The notes under the pieces were generated by a model, which was not told the DNA's origin, ran no database searches, and worked only from the letters and a program-made list of their open reading frames with translations. 64,000 nt of DNA from Talinum fruticosum (Eukaryota > Streptophyta > Magnoliopsida > Caryophyllales > Talinaceae): positions 1 to 64,000 of the forward strand of contig JAITYX010000162.1 of assembly GCA_021018815.1 (NCBI GenBank). Reading direction: 5' to 3'. How positions within the stretch are numbered: the stretch's first letter is position 1; each line of letters opens with the position of its first letter. Positions 35,341-47,059 of this stretch are shown here, piece by piece. A program made the translations under genes and the position numbers.

Positions 35341-36420
35341 TAGGATAATAAAAACAATGGTGAAAAAGAAGCTCGACCTCCACCCGATCCGGAACCTACT
35401 CCGAACCTAGTCCCAAGCTTAAGCCTAAGTCCGATCCATGCATAGATCAAATAGAACAAATGTTAAGGGAATCCTCCATATTCAAGAGTTGCTACTTTGA
35501 TATCACAAGATTCACTTCAATCCCTAAAGGGAAGTTACCTCCGAACTTTACCATGCCCGACCTCGAGTTTCATGGTTTTGAAAATCCCCATCACCATGTT
35601 CGTAACTTCTTAGGAGCAATGACTCTTAAAAATGTACTCGAAGACACTTATGACATCATCTTCCCATGGACATTTGACAGTGATGTAATAAAGTTGTATA
35701 ATGCAGTTGACCCACGCAAGGTCACCAACTGGAATATTTCGTGTAAGGAGTATCTACACCAATACTCCTATAACATTTATCTTCCTGTTACTCTTACATA
35801 CATGGAGTTGATTAAACAAGGGAAGAAAGAGAACTTTACTCGACTTCCTCACCGGATGGAGGGTAAAGGGTGCCTATATAATAGACCGACCTTCCAAGAA
35901 GGACCAAGTTAGAATTATCATCAAGAACTTTCGGCTTGCTTATAACCAGCATCATAAATTCCTACCATTTATGAGCTTCACGGCCCTTAGAGATGCAGGC
36001 ATGCTGATAGAAGAAGAGTTATCGGCCACGACCACAAAATTCGAGGCTAGATATAGGTAATTATCAATCCAAGCACAAGAAAACCTCTAATCAAGGCAAT
36101 ACTAGTAGGGGTGCAGATGTCAATAACCTTAACAGGTATAATGACTACCCTCCTATGGATACTACTTATGCTCAAGCCCTTGACCGTCTATTATCTAAAG
36201 CAAAGATTGAGTTGTCGCCTATAGGAACAGTAATTAGAAACAACAAAACAAGTCAAAACATTGGGATGCAGGAAAATTCCGTAAGTACCACCATACATGA
36301 GGACACGATATGGAGCAATGTTGGACATTCAAGAACAAGTTAGAGAATATGTTTCGCAATGGACAACTTCCTCTCCCTAAGGCACTCAAAAACCTAACAA
36401 CAACAAGTACCCATTCAGCG
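35341..36420 (+). pseudogene. Tat-like gypsy gag
   Basis: A Pro-rich start (PPPDPEPTPN, about 35370) leads to an open stretch 35460-35912. It carries SIPKGKLPPNFTMPDLEFHG, NPHHHVRNFLGAMTL, KLYNAVDPRKVTNW and CKEYLHQYSYNIYLPVTL, the pattern of Tat-lineage gag. A frameshifted GHDMEQCWTFKNKLENMF (about 36310) is the usual zinc-like end of this gag. The same protein is encoded on - at 51600-52330. Several stops follow 35912. Confidence 0.75.
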
Positions 36421-36779
36421 ATACGTTAGCTATCTTTTATGAATCCATTCCAGGTTAGTGGCATCCATCTATCTTCATTCAAGACATTGATAAGTCCTAC
36501 CCACTTGTTAGTTTACCTTCCCTAGACCCGAAGTCCATGGATTATGCGTAAGTGACGAAGAAGATGTCCACAACAAAGTCAAGCACGCCCAAAAGAAAAA
36601 GAAATTCCTAAAGAAGAATACCCAATCTTAAAATAGCTTCGAAACTCAAAGTCGACATTTCCTTCTAGTAACTTATATCTCGCCTCCCAAAACCATAGGC
36701 AAGCCTTAATTGATGCATTTAGCAATATTGAGTTCTCTCTTATACATTTGAGGAGGTAGCGGGATTGGTCAATCATGAG

Positions 36780-37330
36780 GATAGAACCATCACATTCAAC
36801 AAAAAGCACCTACTTAAAGAAGGCATTGCACACAATAATGCCCCTTAGTTAATTGTCACTTGCACTAACAACTTTATTCCTCTAACCTTAGTGGACAATG
36901 GATCCGTCATAAATGTCTCGTCCTAGGAGAACTACCAAAAGATTAAGTATTAGAGAGCTATAACTCTCTAAGTAAATTGTTCATCTTTGAGCCTATGATA
37001 ATTCTAAAAGGACGGTTTTGGGAACGGTGACTTTTCCGATCAATGTTGGACCAGCAGTGAAAAATATTGACTTCCAAGTCCAAGACATTTCAGCTACATT
37101 CAACCTACTTCTAAGATGCCCTTGGTTACACGACCATCAAGCAATGCCTTCTACACTGCATCGGAATGTTAAAATGATTTTCAAAGGTCAAGTAGTAACC
37201 CTTAAAGGAGATAACCTTTGTTCCACCATCACTTCCAAAGAGTCTGTTGTTGAAATCGAGCATGATGTTGAAGATGAAGAGCTCTATGGATTCGAGACCA
37301 TGGTCTGCTATAGACAAGGATGAAGCACCT
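36780..37330 (+). pseudogene. Tat-like aspartic protease
   Basis: The active site reads LVDNGSVINV (about 36885), the D-N/S-G-S form of Tat-type retropepsins. After a broken stretch it continues open from 37018 with GTVTFPINVGPAVKNIDFQV, NLLLRCPWLHDHQAMPSTLH and KGQVVTLKGDN, the classic flap to C-terminal part (normally LLGRPWIH). The region between gag and protease (36421-36780) is degenerate. Confidence 0.78.
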
Positions 37331-38440
37331 TTTAACTTCAATCGTTATGTCAACCCAAATGTCCATCCGATACTAAGGAAGATGTATTTTCCTAGCTTAG
37401 TCTGTAAGCATGAGGGCATACCACCCGATCTTTTAACCCCTTGAGCCCACCAATAACTACAAGTTCGGACTAGGCTATCGTCCAACTACTAAGGAAATAG
37501 CCAAAGCTAAATGGGAGATACAAAGTAAGAGGACCGCACCACTCACAGGTGCGTTCAATCAAACCCTTTCCTCATACTAAATGGGCAATTCCTGAAAGAA
37601 GGGGATGAGTTTCCCTACTATGGTTTTCGTGAGCCTTATTATATGAAAGAGAAGGGCATCATAGTACCTGGTTTAGAAATCTTTAGCGACCGGCATGTGC
37701 TAGAAAAGGAGGCACCCTACCTCCTTGATAAGGAACAATCCACACCAAAGGGTCCAAGCATATTACTTGGATTGATGTTGAGGAAGGCCAAGAATTTCGT
37801 CGTCGTTTTAGGAGAGCGGCCTATTTCGTGTCTAGTACTAGGGCTATTCTTTAACTAAACTCCCCCTTTGGTCATAGTGAAAATGAATTACCGAGCACTT
37901 TCTGCTGGTTACGAGAAATTGTGCGAGCAAGCGGCTATTGAACATCGCGAATCATCCCTTATCGCGGAGTCGTTCTATAGGGAGCTCATTGATGATGCTT
38001 GGAAGTCAGGGTTGATAAACGACGAGCGGAGTATCTTAGGTTTTTTTTTCAAGCTGCGATCCGTCCCGAGTGGGATGTCCTCGAGGCTTGGGTGGAGCAC
38101 AACCACGATCGCATTGTCGAGCTTCGTGCAAGGACCTTGAGTTCTTCGAGTAAGTGACGTAGCGGGAGAAGGTGCCACTTCGAGTGTAGGCTCGTCGTCT
38201 TATCCTCTCTTGGAGAGTGGCGAGTTAGTGGATGGCCCATCATCCCGATCTTCTCTCGACCAAAGGAACCTACCCAAGGAGAAGGGGAGGAACCTCCTAA
38301 GCGGAAGAAGGGTGGCCTCTCTAAGAAGAAGTGAGATCCCGATCATGGTCCTTGTCCTAGCCTTAAGACATCATAGTAGCGTCTTGTTCGTAGATGCTTT
38401 AGTGTTGTTGTAGCGTCATGCTTCCGGCCTTTATCTTTGT
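37331..38440 (+). pseudogene. Tat-like linker and helical ORF of unknown function
   Basis: 37460-37560 has the GLGYRPTTKEIAKAKWE motif that follows protease in Tat elements, in broken frames. From 37868 an open stretch (MNYRALSAGYEKLCEQAA ... SFYRELIDDAWKSGLIND) is helical and charged. It is shifted at a run of nine Ts (38041-38049) and then reads AAIRPEWDVLEAWVEHNHD, ending in a basic tail (KRKKGG). RT would be expected here in an autonomous element but is not seen. A related-looking helical ORF is at 47060. Function not recognised. Confidence 0.5.
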
Positions 38441-38699
38441 AGTATAATGGTAGCGTTTTAACATGCTAGCCTCGATCTTTTAGCACTTCAACCGCATTGC
38501 AATGGCGTGCTTCATACCCTTGTTTTAGCGGGTGAATGGATAAACGAAGTTTATTTTGTCGATCTTATCTCTCTTTGCTTTTCTGTCTTATGGTTGAGGT
38601 TTCATTGCAATGAACGATTTTTACTTAGCCCCTTCGAGAGAAAAAAGAGTCTTACAGGGGGATAAGTTCTCCCATGGTCCCTTTAGGACCCTTAAGGCG

Positions 38700-38823
38700 T
38701 TAAAGCCCATATGTATCTTGAATTAAAAATATGAGTTTGCCCACGGTAAAGTCGTTGTGGGTCTTTATGTGACCTTTTGGCTCTCGGAGGCTTGAAAGTT
38801 CTTGAGTGTGTGTCTTTCGCTAG
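38700..38823. repeat. Single 123-bp repeat unit left of the CRM-like insertion
   Basis: Diverged unit of the minisatellite at 45032-45770 (CTCTCGGAGGCTTGAAAGTTCTTGAGTGTG ... CGCTAG). It ends with GCTAG, the target duplication of the element at 38824. Confidence 0.65.
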
Positions 38824-39703
38824 TGATGTATAGTCAAGCAAGGAACCAAGAGGAAGGGAGAACGTGTGAGGTAGGTTGGATAATGGTGTGAATAACGAGT
38901 GCTTAATGAGTAAACTAGCAAGGATAAAACCAAGGCCTTTAAGGATACGAAACACCACCTTAAGAAACTTTGGGGCACCGAGAGCTAAGCTAGATACGGA
39001 ATTCACCGCTAGCAAAACTCAAGGACTCAACCGAGCACAACCAAGTATACCACACTTGGATACAAGCAATTGAGAGTTCAATAGGGGAAGAGCGTTCACA
39101 AGCTCAATTTGTATTCAATATCAAAAGTATCTTTACATAGCCGAATACAAGATGTATTTGTAATGCTAAAAAATAAGGCTAAACATAATCTAAGGCTAGT
39201 AGAGTATGATCAAGATCAATGGCCTAGATTACACTTGAGCTTTCCCCTTCTTCAAGTTAGTGTTGGAACATGTGGCCGGAATTGCATAGTGAATCACGGT
39301 CAAGCATTGTGGTTTCCGGGGATCATGTGGCCGGGATGGAATAGTAGTTCTCGGCCAAGTATTTCCTTTCCCCTTGAGCAAGCTTGCTTCTAATTGGTCC
39401 AACACATAGTTCCTTCCACTAGAGGTAGTGCTTGGAGATTCCTCTAAAATTCACCCTTTGATAGTTCAAATATCCAAATATGGATCCTTCGGTTTGTGGG
39501 TACCTCAACTTCTAAGCATCAACTTATTTATGTACCAATTGATATGAAATCGCAATGTTCATGGCCTCTCACACCCGGACTCAGCTTACACCATGTGAAC
39601 TAGAATAGAAGAGTTAGGCGCCCACACTTGACCTTCACACAAGCTTAGTTCTCCATGTAGTTTAGCTAGTAGCCCATGGCCCTTGGTAGCTTGCTCTCCA
39701 TCA
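38824..39703 (-). repeat. CRM-like 3' LTR
   Basis: 880 bases, TGATGTATAGTCAAGC ... GCTCTCCATCA. High identity with the LTR at 44137-45031; visible differences are scattered single bases and small indels. Confidence 0.88.
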
Positions 39704-41560
39704 TTCTCTCCTTGTAAGGAAGAATTTTCCCTCAAATTCTCTAGTGTGTCATCATCAAAATAAGGGGATAAGTCAGCCACATTGAAGCTTATGGAGACTT
39801 CATATTCTCCGGGTCAATCAACCTTGTAAGCATTCTCATTGATCTTCTCTAATACCTCAAATGGTCCCTCAGCCCTAGGCATTAGCTTGTTCTTCCTCTT
39901 GGAAGGAAAGCGTTCCTTTCTTAAGTGCACCCACATGAGGTCACCGGGCTGGACGACCTTTCTTTTCTTTCCCTTGTCAATCCGTTGCTTGTAGGACGCA
40001 TTGGTTTGGTCAATTTTTGCTCTCACCTTTTCATGCATCTTTTGGATTTTTGAACCCTCTTGGTAGCCTCAACACTTGGTTTTTCGTCTATTCCTCTTGG
40101 TGTCAAGTCAAGAGAAGTTAAGGGTTCAATGTTGTAGACCACTTGGAAAGGGCTCATCCCCGTGGCCTTACTTGGGAGCACCATTATAAGCAAACTCAGC
40201 CTGAGGTAGGAGTTGATCCCAAGCCTTGGCATTTGTCTTAATCAAATCTCTTAATAGCATACCTAGTGTTCGGTTTGTAACCTCCGTTTGTCCATCCATT
40301 TATGGATGACAAGTAGTGTTAAATTTCAGCTTGGTCCCCAATTTCTTCCATAGCGTGATCCAAAAATGGCTTCGAAATTTGCTATCTCGATCCGAAACAA
40401 TGGACTTAGGAATACCATGTAGCCTCACAATCTCCTTGAAGTATAAATCAGTTACTTGAGTGGCATCATTGGTCTTGTTGCATGGAACAAAGTGAGCCAT
40501 TTTAGAAAAATGGTCCACCTCCACCAGGATGGAGTCTTTGTTTCTTTGCGTTTTTGGCAGCCCTAAAATAAAATCCATGCTTACGTCCTCCCCTAGTTGA
40601 CTTGGTGTTGGAAGGGGTGTGTAGAGCCCTTGGGGAAGGGAATGGCTCTTTGCTTCTTGACAAACCGCATACCTCTTTAAGATGTCTTGAACATCTTTCT
40701 CCATGTTCGGCCAAAAGACATGTTCTCTTAGCATGCTTGTTGTCTTGTTCACGCCAAAATGGCTAGCCAAAGCTCCATTGTGAACCTCTCGGATTAGTAG
40801 TTCTCTAGTGCCACAACGAGGTACACACAACCGAGTGCCTTTGAAAAGGAAGTCGTCTTGGACTAGGAATTCTCCCTTGGGGTGTTTTTGACAAGTGTGG
40901 AACAACTCATCAAAATCTGGATCATTAGAGTACAAGGACTTTAAATGGTCAAAACCAAGAACTTGAGTTTGCAATTGAAACAACAAGAGATACCTCCTTG
41001 AGAATGCATCCGCTCCCTTGTTCAACTTGCCCGATTTATGCTTAATGGTAAAATGGAAAGTTTGTAAATACTCTACCCATTTTCTATGCCTTGGATTGAT
41101 TTTATGTTGCCCTTGGATGTACTTCAAGGGTTCATGATTCGAATACAAAATGAATTCATTTGCCATAAGGTAATGGCTCCAATGTTCTAAGGATCTCACA
41201 ATGGCATAAAACTCCTTGTCATAAGTTGAGTACTTCCTTCTTGAGTCACAAAGTTTCTCATTAAAGAATGCTATAGGCCGTCCTTCTTGAGAGAGAACTC
41301 CTCTAATGCCAACTCCCCAAGCATCACATTCAACCTCAAAAATCTTTTCAAAGCTAGGTAAGGCTAGAACCGGTGTATGAGTAAGCTTTTCCTTTATCAT
41401 CTCAAAGGCTTCTTGAGCTTTGCCACCCCATTTGAAATAGCTACCCTTCAATACTTCAGTTATGGGCGTAGTGATGGAGCTAAATTTTTGATGAACCGCC
41501 TATAAAAGGATGCTAGCCCATGGAAACTCCTTACATCATGAATTCTTTAAGGGATTGGCA
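39586..41560 (-). pseudogene. CRM-like RNase H and integrase
   Basis: A long open stretch 41451-40300 holds RNase H (EVECDAWGVGIRGVL, DKEFYAIVRSLEHW, KSGKLNKGADAFSR). It then holds the integrase zinc domain (HFGVNKTTSMLREHVFWPNM, CQEAKSH), with the first Cys of the HHCC pair set at AVCQE. The integrase core follows, with MDFILGLPKTQ and VSDRDSKFRSHFW. A stop lies at the TTCHP*MDGQTE position (40300). The rest follows in other frames (GMSPFQVVYN; PGDLMWVHLRKERFP; GPFEVLEKINENAYKV). The tail FNVADLSPYFDDD ... ENDGEQ continues past 39703 into the LTR to 39586. Confidence 0.85.
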
Positions 41561-42860
41561 AAGTTTTGATAGCTTCGACTTTCTCCTCATCCACCTTAAT
41601 GTCGTGGCCAAAAACAACATAGTCAAGAAAAGAGACTTCGGTGACAAAGAATGTGCACTTTTAGAAGTTGCCAAACAACTTCTCTTCTTCTAAAACTTCA
41701 AGGACTTGAGTAAGGTGACCGAAATGCTCCTCCTCATCTTTGTTATATATCAAAATATCATCAAAATAAACCACCACAAATTTGCCAAGAAAGGCCCTAA
41801 ACACTTGGTTCATGAGCCTCATGAAAGTTCTAGGTGCATTAGATAATCCGAACAGCATTACAAGCCACTCATACAATCCACCCTTAGTGCTAAATGTCGT
41901 CTTCCATTCATCTCCTTCTCGAATCCGAATTTGGTAGTATCCACTTCTTAAATTCACCTTGGAAAATACTTGTGAACCATGGAGCTCATCAAGCATATCC
42001 TCAAGTCTAGGTATGGGATGCCTATGCTTGATAGTGATCTTGTTTATAGCACGGCTATCCACACACATTCTCATGGATCCATCCTTCTTCGGTACCAAAA
42101 GAGTAGGCACCGCATATGGACTCCTACTTGCTCTCACAAGGCCTTTAGCCACCAACTCATCAACTTGCCTTTGGACTTCTTGAGCATCCTTAGGATTCAT
42201 CCTATATGCGGGTTTGTTGGGTAAAATAGCCCCTGGGATAAGGTCTATGTGGTGTTGAATGGTTCTTTGTGGAGGAAGGCTAAGGGGAATTTCATTAGGA
42301 AAAACATGGGCAAATCTGGATAATAGGTCTTTGCTAGGGGATGTAAGCTTTGGAAAGGGCATTCAGGTTCATTTGTGGGGAGTAGAATGAGTTCTTGCAT
42401 GGGTCTAAACTCATGTTGCCTTGCTTTGAGAAGGGGCTCTCCCAACGTAAGCAAGAGGTCGGTTTGTAGGAAGTCTTTTTGTGGCTTTGTTTTTGTGAGT
42501 TGGATTGGGGATAGAGGGGCCAAGGTGATCTTCTTTCCATCTTTGGTAAAAGTGTAGGTGTTCATGAACCCATCATGCATAACTCTTCTATCAAAAAGCC
42601 AAGGCCTCCCAAGCAACAAATGACAAGCATCCATAGGAATAATATCACACCACAACTCATCATGATAATTCTTGCCAATACTAAATGAAATAAGACATCT
42701 AGAATTGACTTGGAGGCCTTTACCTTGGTTTAGCCATTGAATATTGTAAGGATGAGGACGAGCCAAAGTAATAAGTCCAAGCTTCTTTACCATAGTCGAA
42801 GCGGCTACATTTGTGCAACTTCCTTCATCCACAATAATAGAGCAAACCTTGCATGCACCG
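41561..42860 (-). pseudogene. CRM-like protease and reverse transcriptase
   Basis: Protease: VDEGSCTNVAASTMV at about 42832 with DEG in place of the usual DSG-type triplet, then LLLGRPWLFDRRVMHDG. Open to 42245. RT: open 42362-41661 with [49 protein letters not shown] (usually KIDLKSGY, so a catalytic Asp is changed to Asn), [16 protein letters not shown] and the active site [11 protein letters not shown]. The two open stretches overlap in different frames at 42362-42245, so one frameshift separates them. Confidence 0.87.
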
Positions 42861-44013
42861 TGCCTCTAGTGTGAAATATGTTCTCACGTTGCTCCTCTTT
42901 AGGGTCTTTGAATCCTCTCAAAGCTCTCCTTAAAACCAAGAGTTCCCCTTCATCCGCCTCCTCAACTACTTCCTCTATTTCATCCACTAGGTATAGCTCC
43001 TTCTCGGTCTCCTCTTCTTCCATGTAATGTTCTTGGAATTCCACCAAAGTTACTACTCTTCTATTAGGACATTCCGAAGCAATGTGTCCTAGGCCATGAC
43101 ACTTAAAGCATCTCCGAGTGTCATTGGGTTTTGGTGGTTGTTTGGGCAGATTTGGGGTAGGAAGGGTCATAGGTTGTTTTGTGGAGCTTGGGGTTTTTGT
43201 GGAATTGGTTGTGGACTTCCCTTGTAAAAGGGTTTTGGGCATTTCCTTTTGGTAAATCGGAGCTTCCTTTGTTGTTCAATTTTGTGCGCCAAATGACACA
43301 CTTCATCAAAAGTAGAGAATTGTTACAACTCTACTACTTGAGCATATTTTGCATCTAAGCCCCCAAGATATCTCACTATCGTTTGATCTTCATTTCTTAG
43401 TTATGACACTTGATAAGCAATCTCTCAAATTCACAAGTGTACTCCTCCATACTCATACTTCCTTGTTGTAAATTACGGAGATGGGAATAACTATCTTGAA
43501 TGTAAGTTGGGGGCAAGAAACGAGCCTTGAGTTTTGATCTCATTTTCTCCTAACTTCGATTTTGGACTTCCTTTCCCTCACTCGTTTGTGCACCAAGTTT
43601 TCCCACCATGTTGATGCAAAACCTCTAAGCTTGAGGGCAACAAGCTTCACTTTCTTCTCTTTTGGCACGTCCTTATAGTCAAATATTCTTTCCACGGTTT
43701 TTAGCCAACCTAAGAACTCATCCGAATTTAGGCGCCCTTCAAACTCCGAGAATCTCCACTTTGAAGTCATGGGAATGATGTTTTGCACACCTAGAGCCTC
43801 GCCTTGACCTCCTTTCACTAGGCTTATCCGAGGAAGCAAAGGGATTGCTTCCTTCATCATCTTCGTTGGAGCTAGGATTAAGCCGAGAGGGAGGGAAATG
43901 CTTCTCAATTGATCACGCTTTTCTCTCATGGATTGCCCAAGTTGTTTTCGAAGGTATTCATTTTCTTTCATCAACACCTCAAACCTCTCTTCCAAAGTCA
44001 TGCTAGCACTCAT
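42805..44013 (-). pseudogene. CRM-like gag with zinc knuckle
   Basis: ATG at 44013 (MSASMTLEERFEVLMKEN, a coiled-coil-like start), then the retrotrans_gag region (EFEGRLNSDEFLGWLKTVERIF, VALKLRGFASTWWENL) to 43540. It continues with LPPTYIQDSYSHLRNLQQGS and EEYTCEFERL in shifted frames. A Thr/Pro-rich hinge and the zinc knuckle CFKCHGLGHIASEC (about 43060-43110) follow, then a Glu-rich stretch before protease. Frameshifts near 43540 and 43310 break it. Confidence 0.85.
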
Positions 44014-44136
44014 GTTTGAGAACCGGAATTTTTGTGGGTTTCGGCTGATTTTGTAGTTTAGGGGTTTTTGAAGTGTTTTGTTTTTAGAAGAAAAATAACT
44101 CCACCAAGGAAACGGAACTTGCGCTAATACCGAGTC

Positions 44137-45031
44137 TGATGTATAGTCAAGCAAGGAACCGAGAGGAAGGGAGAACGTGTAAGGTAGGTTGGATAATGGT
44201 GTGAATGACGAGTGCTTAATGAGTAAACTAGCAAGGATAAAACCAAGGCCCTTAAGGATACGAAACACCACCTTAAGAAACTTTGGGGCACTAAGAGCTA
44301 AGCTAGATACATAATTCATCACTAGCAAAACTCAAGGACTCAACCGAGCACCACCAAGTATGCCACACTTGGATACAGCAATTGAGAGTTCAATAGGGGA
44401 AGAACGTTCACAAGCTCAATTTGTATTCAATATCAAAAGTGTCTTTACATGGCCGAATACAAGATGTATTTGTAATGCTCAAAAATAAGGCTAAACATAA
44501 TATAAGGCAAGTAAAGTATGATCAAGATCAATGGCCTAGATTACACTTGAGCTTTCCCCTTCTTCAAGTTAGTGTTGGAACATGTGGCCGGAATTGCATA
44601 GTGAATCACGGCCAAGCATTGTGGTTTCTAGGGAACATGTGGCCGAGATGGAATAGTAGTTCTCGGCCAAGTATTTCCTTTCCCCTTGAGCAAGCTTGCT
44701 TCTAATTGGTCCAACACATAGTTCCTTACACTAGAGGTAGTGCTTGGAGATTCATCTAGAATTCACCCTTTGATAGTTCAAATATCCAAATATGGATCCT
44801 TCGGTTTGTGGAGCGTCTTTCCTTATTATACCTCAACTTCTAAGCATCAACTTATTTATGTACCAATTGATATGAAATGGCAACGTTCATGGCCTCTCAC
44901 ACCCGGACTCAACTTACACCATATGTACTAGAATAGAAGAGTTAGGCGTCCACACTTGACCTTCACACAAGCTTAGTTCTCCATGTAGTTTAGCTAGTAG
45001 CCCATGGCCCTTGCTAGCTTGCTCTTCATCA
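44137..45031 (-). repeat. CRM-like 5' LTR
   Basis: 895 bases with TGATG...CATCA ends. The sequence after it on - is GACTCGGTATTAGCGCAAG, a degenerate Met-type primer site. The right neighbour is GCTAG, the target duplication. Confidence 0.88.
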
Positions 45032-45770
45032 GCTAGGGAACATCCCACGGAGAATACGACCCCCTAACCTTAAGTTAGGAGTGCGGGTGCCCATGAAGAC
45101 ATAGGTCTTTACGCGACCTTCCAATTCCCGGAGGTTTGAAAGTGCATAAGTCTCATTGGGGAACATCCCACGGAGAGCCCGACCCCCTAACCTCCAGTTA
45201 GGAGTGCGAGTGCCCATGAAGACATAGGTCTTTACGCAACCTTTCAGCTCCCGGAGGCTTGAAAGTGCATGAGTCTCGCTAGGGAACATCCCATAGAGAG
45301 GGGCGACCCCTAACCTCCGAGTTAGGAGTACAAGTGCCCATGAAGACATGAGTCTTTGCACGACCTTTTAGCTCCCGGAGGCTTGAAAGTGCTTGAGTAT
45401 GTTTGTATCGCTAGGGAACATCCCACAAAAATGCGACCCCTTAACCTCCAGTTAGGAGTGCGATTGCCTATGAAGACATGGGTCTTTGTGCGACCTTTCG
45501 GCTCCCGGAGCCTTGAAAGTGCATGAGTCTCGCTAGGGAACATCCCACGGAGAGCGCGATCCCCTAACCTCCAGTTAGGAGTGCGAGTGCCCATAAAGAC
45601 ATGGGTATTTGCGTGACTTTTCAGCTTCCGGAGGCTTAAAAGTGCATGAGTCTCGCTAGGGAACATCCCAAAGAGAGTGCGACCCCTTAACCTCCAGCTA
45701 GGAGTACGAGTGTCCACAAAGACATGGGTTTTTACGTGACCTTTCAGTTCCCGGAGGCTTGAAAGTGCAT
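45032..45770. repeat. 123-bp minisatellite, six tandem units
   Basis: The word GAACATCCCA recurs at 45038, 45161, 45284, 45416, 45538 and 45661, giving spacings of 123, 123, 132, 122 and 123. A seventh diverged unit is at 38700-38823, left of the CRM-like insertion. Because 123 is a multiple of 3, one - frame stays largely open and repeats a 41-residue unit (THVFMGTRTPNWRLGG, RGMFPSETHALSSLREL). No start, promoter or partner suggests a gene, so this is best read as a Tat-element minisatellite. Confidence 0.85.
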
Positions 45771-47050
45771 AAGAATAATGACCTCTAAGGGGTATTCTTT
45801 TATGGAGTTGAGAATGCAATTTTTAGGTCCCGAAGGCTAAGTTATTGCCAAGCACGAAATGTTGAACTCCAAAGGATATCCCCTTGTGGAGGTCGAAACG
45901 TGTCTTGTTAGCTCCCGAGAGGCTAAGTTGTTACTCGACGTTAATAGACGTTTGGTCTCCGAAATCATACGCTCGTTCGTTGCGATTTCTATAAAGTTAT
46001 GTGATTTTTAATTTTTATTTTTATTTTTATTTTTATTTTTCGGACCCTTGATGACTCCCAAGTCCGACTTTGACTAATTTCGCTCCACACGTGCTCAAAA
46101 ACATATTTTCCCGTATCTCTTTTAAGCAAAACCCCTCTCCCCCAAACCGCCCTCGACTCTCGCCCCCACCCCGACCTCGATTTTAGGGTGAACAAATTAT
46201 AGACTACTTTGGATAAAAAATACCAACCCATTTCGGAGCGAAAATATGACGACCTCAACTCCTTTAGTCAAAACATATTGGTCGTTCTTTGATCGAGAAA
46301 AATTGAACCCCTTTTAGGCGAGCACGTATAAACTCGACGTGAGGCTGAAACACGTCGGCTCCTTAGTGTGAGCTATCATAGGGTGCCTTTGATCATGCCC
46401 AATTCGTAATTTTGCGTTAGAGGTCTTTGTTAGCTTCTCATTTACCCCCAAGCTTAATGTCAACAAGCGACGTCTAGCGTTTGGCTATAACGACAACTCG
46501 TGCGTCTCGATGGCCGAAACATCCTCTTCATCTTCAATTTACGAACCATCATTCCTTTATTTTTTGAGAAAAATGTGGGCTCCCGATTGACCTTCGCTAG
46601 AGTTCGAAGATAACCAATTGTAGATTGAACCTTATAGCATTGGGTCGGTTTTGCGGAACAAAAGTGCTCTTCAAGGGCATTCACCTTGTGCTTTTTCCGG
46701 TGACTTAAAGCTCGAGTGATGTCTCATAGGGATCTTCTATGATCCTATGCGATCTTCGCTTAATGAGCCGTGTATGCTCAATATTTTTTCGTCCAAGAGG
46801 CCTTCTTTTGACGAGTGTATGTGTCTGCAGATAGCCGATCTCTTCGTGCTTGGCATTTACTTGTCTTATGATTGGATCTCACTTGCTTTGATTTGCCATA
46901 TACTTCTTGCCTTAGCTTGATTTGTGTATCATTCTTGGCTCTAGCATACTTGTTTTATAGACTCTCCTCAAGGTCTGCTCAAGTCGTAGTCTCAACCTTC
47001 TTCTTCTGATTTGTAGAAGAAGGTGAAGGAGGACACTGGAGAGCCACGTC
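45771..47050 (+). other. Tat-like non-coding region
   Basis: No gene is convincing. It holds degenerate halves of the 123-bp repeat (45771-45930, GGTCCCGAAGGCTAAG), an (ATTTTT)n run at 46004-46040, and CT/GA-rich pieces near 47000. Short ORFs on - have no recognisable motif. Confidence 0.45.
46004..46040. repeat. (ATTTTT)n microsatellite
   Basis: About five to six units of ATTTTT in a row. Confidence 0.85.
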
Positions 47051-47059
47051 TCCTCCTCT

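Larger units (their letters stand above)
34764..38823 (+). mobile_element. Tat/Ogre-like gypsy element, middle segment
   Basis: This is the continuation of 17135-17675 after the SIRE insertion. It contains ~60-bp repeat units, a gag, a protease, a linker and a helical ORF, then one copy of a 123-bp repeat. The CRM-like element interrupts it, and it resumes at 45032. RT, RNase H and integrase are not visible anywhere in its 34764-38823 and 45032-47768 parts, so it looks non-autonomous. Neither LTR of this element is identified. Confidence 0.6.
38824..45031 (-). mobile_element. CRM-like chromovirus (Ty3/gypsy), structurally complete
   Basis: 6208 bases with LTRs of 880 and 895 bases (TGATG...CATCA), a perfect 5-bp duplication GCTAG (38819-38823 and 45032-45036), and gag, protease, RT, RNase H, integrase in order on -. 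The TGATG...CATCA ends, the RT sequence style ([21 protein letters not shown]) and a polyprotein end (FNVADLSPYFDDD) that runs into the 3' LTR fit the CRM clade, known for centromeric targeting. Reina is the main alternative. It is the most intact element here but still has several stops and frameshifts. Confidence 0.85.

Noticed and set aside
45032..45770. Regular repeats as a CRISPR array
   Set aside because: Units are direct tandem copies without unique spacers, in a eukaryotic repeat context.
45029..45819. Two long minus ORFs with internal 41-residue repeats
   Set aside because: They are explained by a 123-bp tandem repeat that keeps a frame open by arithmetic. No start signal, promoter or homologous domain.
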